64,000 nucleotides of DNA, from NCBI RefSeq assembly GCF_041529975.1, contig NZ_CP168030.1, positions 3,782,001 to 3,846,000 on the forward strand, read 5' to 3'. The position numbers and the translations under genes were made by a program. The DNA comes from Microbacterium maritypicum (GTDB lineage Bacteria; Actinomycetota; Actinomycetes; Actinomycetales; Microbacteriaceae). Each line of letters starts with the position of its first letter. Positions within the stretch are counted from its first letter, which is position 1. The notes under the pieces were generated by a model, which was not told where the DNA came from, ran no database searches, and saw only the letters and a program-made list of their open reading frames with translations. This document shows, one piece after another, positions 59,141 through 64,000 of this stretch.

Positions 59141-61492
59141 ATGCCCGATCTGCAGCGTTCCAGCCTTCCGATCCCCGACCTCGCCTACACCGGCACGGTC
59201 ACCTACGACGCGACCGATCCGGACACCTCATTCCCGCCCATCACGCCGGTGCGCCCGCCCGAGGGAGCGCCGAACGTCCTCGTCGTGCTCATCGACGACA
59301 CCGGCTTCGGCGCGTCCAGCGCGTTCGGCGGCCCCGTGCACACGCCGAACTTCGAGCGCGTCGCGGCCGCGGGCCTGAAGTACACGCGCTTCCACACGAC
59401 CGCCCTGTGCTCGCCGACTCGGGCGGCCCTGCTCAGCGGCCGCAACCACCACACCGTCGGGATGGGCGGCATCACCGAGATCGCCACTTCGGCGCCGGGC
59501 TACAACTCGCTGCGGCCCAACAGCTGCGCGCCGCTGGCGGAGACGCTCAAGCTCAACGGCTACAACACCTCGCAGTTCGGCAAGTGCCACGAGGTCCCGG
59601 TCTGGCAGGCGAGCGCGATCGGACCGTTCGACGGCTGGCCGACGCCCGGCAACGGCTTCGAGTACTTCTACGGCTTCCTCGGCGGCGAGACGAACCAGTG
59701 GTACCCGGCCATCTACGAGAACACGACCCCCATCGAACCCTGGGGGACGCCGGAGGACGGCTACCACTTCATGGGCGACATGACCGACAAGGCGATCGCC
59801 TGGGTGCGGGAGCAGAAGTCGCTCGCCCCCGAGGTGCCGTTCTTCACCTACTTCGCTCCCGGCGCCACGCACGCTCCGCACCACGTGCCCGCCGAATGGG
59901 CCGACAAGTACAAGGGCCAGTTCGATCAGGGCTGGGACGAGATCCGCAAGGAGACTTTCGCCCGCCAACTCGAACTCGGCGTCATCCCGCCCGACGCGGT
60001 GCTCACCGAGCGCAGCCCCGGCATCCCCGCCTGGGACGAGATGAGCGACCTGATCAAGCCGGCCCTGGCTCGACAGATGGAGGTCTACGCCGGGTTCCTC
60101 GCCTACGCCGACCACCATGTCGGACGCCTGCTCGACGCGTACGAAGAGCTCGGCATCCTCGACGACACGCTGGTCTACGTGATCATCGGCGACAACGGCG
60201 CGAGCGCCGAGGGATCGATGCACGGCACCACGAACGAGGGCTTCACGATCAATCACATGAACGAGATCGAGACCGAGCAGTACGTCGCAGACCACATCGA
60301 CGACATCGGCACGCCGAGCTCGTACAACCACTACGCGGTCGGCTGGGCGCACGCCATGGACACTCCGTATCAGTGGACGAAGCAGGTCGCCAGCCACTGG
60401 GGCGGCACCCGCAACGGCACGATCGTCAGCTGGCCGAACGGCGGCGTGGAGAAGGGCGGCATCCGCAACCAGTTCAGTCACGTGATCGACGTCGCCCCGA
60501 CCGTGCTCGCCGCGGCCGGCATCCCGGAGCCGACCACCGTCAACGGAGTGACCCAGCGTCCCTACGAGGGCACGCCGATGAACTACACGTTCGCGGATGC
60601 CGACGCCGCCGAGCAGCACGAGACGCAGTACTTCGAGATGCTCGGCAACCGCGCGATCTACCACAAGGGGTGGACGGCCGTGGCGAAGCACAAGGATCCC
60701 TGGACGGGTTCCTCGCACGGCCTCGACGACGACGTGTGGGAGCTGTACAACGTCGAGGAGGACTGGACCCAGTCGAACGATCTCGCGGCAGCCGAGCCCG
60801 AGCGCCTCGCGCACCTGCAGCGTCTCTTCCTCATCCAGGCGGCCCGCTTCAACGTCCTCCCGCTCGACATCCGGTCCGCCGAGCGGATGAATCCCGACAT
60901 CGCCGGGCGCCCGCAGCTCATCACCGGCGACTCGCAGAAGTTCTACCCGGGCATGAAGCGCATGAGCGAGAACTCGACGATCAACATCAAGAACAAGTCG
61001 TGGACCGTCACCGCGCAGGTCTCGGTGCCGGATGCGGGTGCCGACGGCGTGCTCATCGCCCAGGGCGGCGCCTACGGCGGCTGGTCGTTCTATGCGAAGG
61101 ACGGCAATCTCGCCTTCGCGTACAACCTGCTCGGTATCGATGTCGACATCGTGCGCTCCGACTCCCCGGTCCCGACCGGCGAACAAGAGGTGCGCGCCCA
61201 CTTCGCGTACGACGGCGGCGGGCTCGCCAAGGGCGGCACCGTCACCCTCTACGCCGGCGACGAGAAGATCGGTGAGGGTCGTGTCGAGAAGACGATCCCG
61301 TTCCAGTTCACGTTCGACGAGACGGTCGACGTCGGCAGCGACCTGGCCTCCCCGGTGTCGCCCGACTACGGCGCGACCGGCAATGGATTCACGGGCACGA
61401 TCGAGTGGGTGCGCATCGACCTCGGGGATGACGACCATTCCCACCTGATCGACGACGAGCACAAGCTCAAGGTCGCCATGCTCAAGCAGTAG
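59141..61492 (+). CDS. Arylsulfatase
   Basis: The 783-residue sulfatase has 'APNVLVVLIDDTGFGASSAF' with metal-binding Asp52 and Asp53, and the CSPTR signature with Cys90, which is converted to formylglycine by a maturase not encoded in this window. 'ATHAPHHVPAEW' and 'IIGDNGASAEGS' are further active-site parts. A C-terminal beta domain follows. No signal peptide is visible, so it acts in the cytoplasm. Substrates of this large-form group are sulfate esters of aryl or carbohydrate type. AGGAG precedes the ATG. Confidence 0.94.
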   Translation: MPDLQRSSLPIPDLAYTGTVTYDATDPDTSFPPITPVRPPEGAPNVLVVLIDDTGFGASSAFGGPVHTPNFERVAAAGLKYTRFHTTALCSPTRAALLSGRNHHTVGMGGITEIATSAPGYNSLRPNSCAPLAETLKLNGYNTSQFGKCHEVPVWQASAIGPFDGWPTPGNGFEYFYGFLGGETNQWYPAIYENTTPIEPWGTPEDGYHFMGDMTDKAIAWVREQKSLAPEVPFFTYFAPGATHAPHHVPAEWADKYKGQFDQGWDEIRKETFARQLELGVIPPDAVLTERSPGIPAWDEMSDLIKPALARQMEVYAGFLAYADHHVGRLLDAYEELGILDDTLVYVIIGDNGASAEGSMHGTTNEGFTINHMNEIETEQYVADHIDDIGTPSSYNHYAVGWAHAMDTPYQWTKQVASHWGGTRNGTIVSWPNGGVEKGGIRNQFSHVIDVAPTVLAAAGIPEPTTVNGVTQRPYEGTPMNYTFADADAAEQHETQYFEMLGNRAIYHKGWTAVAKHKDPWTGSSHGLDDDVWELYNVEEDWTQSNDLAAAEPERLAHLQRLFLIQAARFNVLPLDIRSAERMNPDIAGRPQLITGDSQKFYPGMKRMSENSTINIKNKSWTVTAQVSVPDAGADGVLIAQGGAYGGWSFYAKDGNLAFAYNLLGIDVDIVRSDSPVPTGEQEVRAHFAYDGGGLAKGGTVTLYAGDEKIGEGRVEKTIPFQFTFDETVDVGSDLASPVSPDYGATGNGFTGTIEWVRIDLGDDDHSHLIDDEHKLKVAMLKQ

Positions 61493-62141
61493 CCGAAGGC
61501 GGCCCGAGACGGCGTGCGATCACCGATCGCACGCCGTCTCGTCGTTTACCGCCGTCACGACCGCGCCATTCGTCTTCGAGGAGCGCGTAGACGAGCAGGG
61601 TCGCCCACTCGTCCTTGAACCACTCACTCTCCACGAACCGCGCTTCGCGCCGGAAGCCGAGCCGTTCGACGACCCGCGCGGATGCCGTGTTGCGGTCGTC
61701 GATCCGTGCCGCGATGCGGTGCAGGCCGAGTCCGTCGAAGCCGAGCGCGAGCAGTGCGGCGACGGCCTCGGTCGCGTAGCCGCGGCCGGCGACGCGAGGG
61801 TCGAAGATGTAGCCGACCTCGCCTGCACGGTCCTTCTCACTGCGCCAGAACAGCACCACGTCACCCACGAGTTCGCCGGTCTCACGCTCCTCGACGGCGA
61901 GACTCACGGCGTCGCCCTCGTTGTCGAAGCGCGTGTTCGACCAGATCGTGGCGATGCGCCGCTCGATGTCGACGAATTCCAGCGGTCCGTAAGGCACGTA
62001 GCGCACGGAATCCGGGTCGGACTTGTAGGTGTGCATGGCGGCGGCGTCATCGGGGGTGATCGGACGCAGGATCAGGCGTTCGGTGCGGATCGGATACTCC
62101 GGGGCGAACGCACGGGACGAAGGCGCGGCTGTCGGGGACAC
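61482..62141 (-). CDS. GNAT-family N-acetyltransferase (RimJ/RimL type)
   Basis: The 219-residue protein has the RimJ-like order: 'IRTERLILRPITPDDAAAMH', the acetyl-CoA loop region 'GEVGYIFDPRVAGRGYATEA' and 'IDDRNTASARVVERLGFRRE'. It should acetylate an amine on a protein or small molecule. The GTG at 62141 has AAGGTGAG six bases upstream. Its 3' end overlaps the sulfatase stop by 11 bases, and the shared terminator lies inside its last codons. It is divergent from the following gene across 33 bases. Confidence 0.9.
   Translation of the reverse strand: MSPTAAPSSRAFAPEYPIRTERLILRPITPDDAAAMHTYKSDPDSVRYVPYGPLEFVDIERRIATIWSNTRFDNEGDAVSLAVEERETGELVGDVVLFWRSEKDRAGEVGYIFDPRVAGRGYATEAVAALLALGFDGLGLHRIAARIDDRNTASARVVERLGFRREARFVESEWFKDEWATLLVYALLEDEWRGRDGGKRRDGVRSVIARRLGPPSATA
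61506..61540. terminator. Long stem-loop after the sulfatase gene
   Basis: A perfect 16-bp stem (61506-61521 and 61525-61540) with a 3-base loop. It lies after the sulfatase stop and within the end of the convergent acetyltransferase gene. Confidence 0.8.
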
Positions 62142-62174
62142 GGGTCTCACCTTACGGCCGGGTAGCGTGGTCGC

Positions 62175-63143
62175 ATGGAGTGGATGTCTGATCCCTCGGC
62201 GGGAGCCTGGGTGCGCGAGCGACTCGACACGGACCTCGAGACGATGCATTCGGTGGTCCCGCGCGGTTTCGCCGCCTATGCGCGGATCCTGCATCCGGCG
62301 ATCGTCCGCTCGCTCCCGGACCGTGCGGTGCCGACCTCGGACGAGTGGGACCGGCTGCCCGAAGCCGAGCAGCAGGCGCTCGTCGGACGGTTCGTGGACG
62401 AGCCGGCCACCTGGGCGCAGACGGCCGCCACCTTCGACACGACCCTGCACCCGCTGGCGCAGTGGCACCGGATCGTGCGGACCCCGACGGATGGGGACTG
62501 GCGGACTCGGATCGCTCCGGACGGTCGCGAGTTCTCGGCCCCGCTGGAGGGCGAGCTCGCCCCGGAGCACCTGGCGGCCATCGCGACGCACCTCGTGGAC
62601 CACACGCAGACTCCGGATGCCGGCTACGCCGCGCTCTGGGAGGGACGCGGCGATCTGTTCGGCTTCTACGGCATCACCCCGTCCGGCGGTTCCCTGGCCT
62701 TCACGGACGACCCGAACCATCAGGCGATGCTCGATCGCAGCACGCACGATCCGTTCAACAACGTCTTCCGCAAGCCCACCTGGCAGGAGGGCATCCTCTC
62801 GCGCGAGATCTCCGAGGGGCCGCGCCTCCGGCTCCCGATGCGCGATCACGTGCTGTTCTCGGCGCCGCCGCGCGCCTTCGCCGACCCGGAGTGGGCCCGG
62901 CAGGTTCCGTGGCGCGACCGCATCGCGGAAGAGCGCGGGTTCCCCCGGCCGCCCCAGAGCCCGAGCCTGCTGTGGCCCGAGGATCACGCCTGGGTGATGG
63001 TGAGCGAGGTCGACTTCGACTCGACGATCGTGGCCGGCTCCCCCGCGCTGATCGACGCGCTCTGCGCCGACGAGCGGCTCGAGGCCTTCGCGATCCCGGA
63101 GGGCGCCGACCTCACCTGGGACGCCGACACGGTGAACCGATGA
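62175..63143 (+). CDS. Uncharacterised soluble protein, 322 aa
   Basis: No known domain is recognised. The protein is soluble and rich in W, P and acidic residues, with phrases such as 'FVDEPATWAQTAATFDTTLH' and 'LLWPEDHAWVMVSEVDFDST'. ATG at 62175 and 62184 are both possible. Its stop overlaps the next start in the ATGA arrangement, so the two genes are co-translated. Codon use matches its neighbours, so it is a real gene. Confidence 0.7.
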   Translation: MEWMSDPSAGAWVRERLDTDLETMHSVVPRGFAAYARILHPAIVRSLPDRAVPTSDEWDRLPEAEQQALVGRFVDEPATWAQTAATFDTTLHPLAQWHRIVRTPTDGDWRTRIAPDGREFSAPLEGELAPEHLAAIATHLVDHTQTPDAGYAALWEGRGDLFGFYGITPSGGSLAFTDDPNHQAMLDRSTHDPFNNVFRKPTWQEGILSREISEGPRLRLPMRDHVLFSAPPRAFADPEWARQVPWRDRIAEERGFPRPPQSPSLLWPEDHAWVMVSEVDFDSTIVAGSPALIDALCADERLEAFAIPEGADLTWDADTVNR

Positions 63144-64000
63144 CCTCGCCGCAGGCGACCTTCGACGCGCGACCGCTCACCGACCCGGTCGATGCGGCCG
63201 CCGTGCGGGCCTTCGCCGCGGAGCTGCGTTCGCGTCCGTCGTCGCGGACGTCGGCATCCACCGTCATCGGCATCGTCGCCGTGGCGATCGCCGCGGTCGT
63301 ACTGATCCCGGTCATGGTCAGCGTGATCGTGAGCATCGCGTCGCTCGGCGGAAGCCCGTCGGCGATGGCGATCCCGCTGGTGCTGATCGTCCTGCTGCTG
63401 GCGGCCGCGGGCGTCATGATCTGGATGGGCGTGCGCAACGCGCAGGCCACGCGGTACCGGCTGCATCGGTTCGCGCAGGCGAACGGCATGTCGTACGAGC
63501 CGAAGGTGGCCGACCCTCCCCTGCCCGGCATGATCTTCAGCCTCGGCCGGTCGCGGCAGTCGACCGACCTGCTCCGGGGCACGAGGCCGCGCTTCGTGGA
63601 GTTCGGCAACTACCAGTACACGGTGCAGTCGGGCAAGAACTCGACCACCTACCGCTGGGGCTATGTCGCGGTGAAGCTCGACGTGCCGCTGCCGAACATC
63701 GTGCTCGACGCGAAGGGCAACAACGGATTCGGCTCGAACCTGCCCGCCTCGTTCCAGAAGGAGCAGCGCCTGTCGCTCGAGGGCGACTTCGACCAGCACT
63801 TCACCCTGTACTGCCCGGCCGGCTACGAACGCGATGCGCTCTACCTGTTCACGCCCGACATCATGGCGCGGTTCATCGACAACGCGGCGCAGCTCGACGT
63901 CGAGATCGTCGACGACTGGCTCTTCCTGTACACGCAGCGCAAGGTGTCGACGCTCGATCCCGCGACCTGGGCCTGGCTGTTCGGCACGGTCGGCGCGCTG
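63140..64000 (+). CDS. Membrane protein, partial at the right edge (DUF3137-like)
   Basis: The gene starts at ATG 63140 and is still open at the window end (287 residues seen). Two membrane helices lie at about residues 42-65 and 78-98. A soluble part follows with 'RYRLHRFAQANGMSYEPKVA', 'FVEFGNYQYTVQSGKNSTTY' and 'FTLYCPAGYERDALYLFTPD', a pattern similar to DUF3137-type proteins. Function is unknown. It is translationally coupled to the preceding gene. Confidence 0.75.
   Translation, partial: MTSPQATFDARPLTDPVDAAAVRAFAAELRSRPSSRTSASTVIGIVAVAIAAVVLIPVMVSVIVSIASLGGSPSAMAIPLVLIVLLLAAAGVMIWMGVRNAQATRYRLHRFAQANGMSYEPKVADPPLPGMIFSLGRSRQSTDLLRGTRPRFVEFGNYQYTVQSGKNSTTYRWGYVAVKLDVPLPNIVLDAKGNNGFGSNLPASFQKEQRLSLEGDFDQHFTLYCPAGYERDALYLFTPDIMARFIDNAAQLDVEIVDDWLFLYTQRKVSTLDPATWAWLFGTVGAL

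Noticed and set aside
59228..61462. 744-codon frame opposite the sulfatase gene
   Set aside because: Same reason: the composition (V, R, G, H, D) is typical of an antisense shadow.

Overview
The window is G+C-rich DNA with codons ending mostly in G or C. It contains the order rpsF-ssb-rpsR-rplI followed by dnaB, mannoside and fucoside ABC cassettes, ECF sigma factors and actinobacterial small protein families. This points to an actinobacterium of the Microbacteriaceae, most likely Microbacterium or a close relative. No rRNA, tRNA, CRISPR array, transposase or phage module was recognised. The first gene (luciferase-like monooxygenase C-terminus) and the last gene (membrane protein) are cut by the window edges.

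Layout. 0-10 kb holds a HicA/HicB-type toxin-antitoxin pair, a RibD-C/DHFR-like protein, a DeoR regulator divergent from a DUF4406-like protein, a double-HTH MerR regulator divergent from a DUF6194 gene and an imm-5-like gene, and an OmpR/histidine-kinase system with a PepSY-like membrane protein. 10-12 kb holds an S4 protein and a LysE exporter divergent from an Lrp regulator. 11.8-20.2 kb holds an ECF41-type sigma factor, a free-standing SnoaL-like protein, three NmrA-like oxidoreductases, an SDR, three alpha/beta-hydrolases and a small membrane protein. Six near-identical promoter-like elements, [T/C]GTCACA-N16-GGTC, sit in front of these transcription units, so the block reads as one sigma-factor regulon. 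20.2-24.8 kb holds an SDR under a perfect palindrome, a second ECF sigma factor with a CU044_5270-like partner, and a WYL regulator divergent from a RidA protein.

24.9-43.5 kb is a carbohydrate island. A LacI regulator, a lipoprotein, a frameshifted beta-helix gene and an ABC importer lie opposite an alpha-fucosidase and a beta-mannosidase. A ROK regulator, a second ABC importer and a GH38 alpha-mannosidase follow. The three glycosidases lack signal peptides and so probably cut imported oligosaccharides; together they fit the core of N-glycans or similar fucosylated mannosides. Neither importer has its own ATPase gene here.

43.6-51.5 kb is a replication and ribosomal region: dnaB with a dense same-strand cluster of DnaA-box-like sites and A+T-rich stretches upstream, two exported repeat proteins (one with seven chaplin-like units and a LAMTG sorting signal), an LRV-like protein, an IrrE-like metallopeptidase, then rplI, rpsR, ssb and rpsF. 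51.7-64 kb holds an LppX-like lipoprotein, a dipeptide/oligopeptide ABC operon divergent from an Lrp regulator, a CSPTR sulfatase, a GNAT acetyltransferase and a pair of uncharacterised genes.

The observations most worth following up are the ECF41 regulon with its stand-alone SnoaL/NPDKL protein, the DnaA-box cluster upstream of dnaB, the repeated surface protein, and the shared CTTCAG repeats that tie the two-component system to its PepSY-like neighbour.
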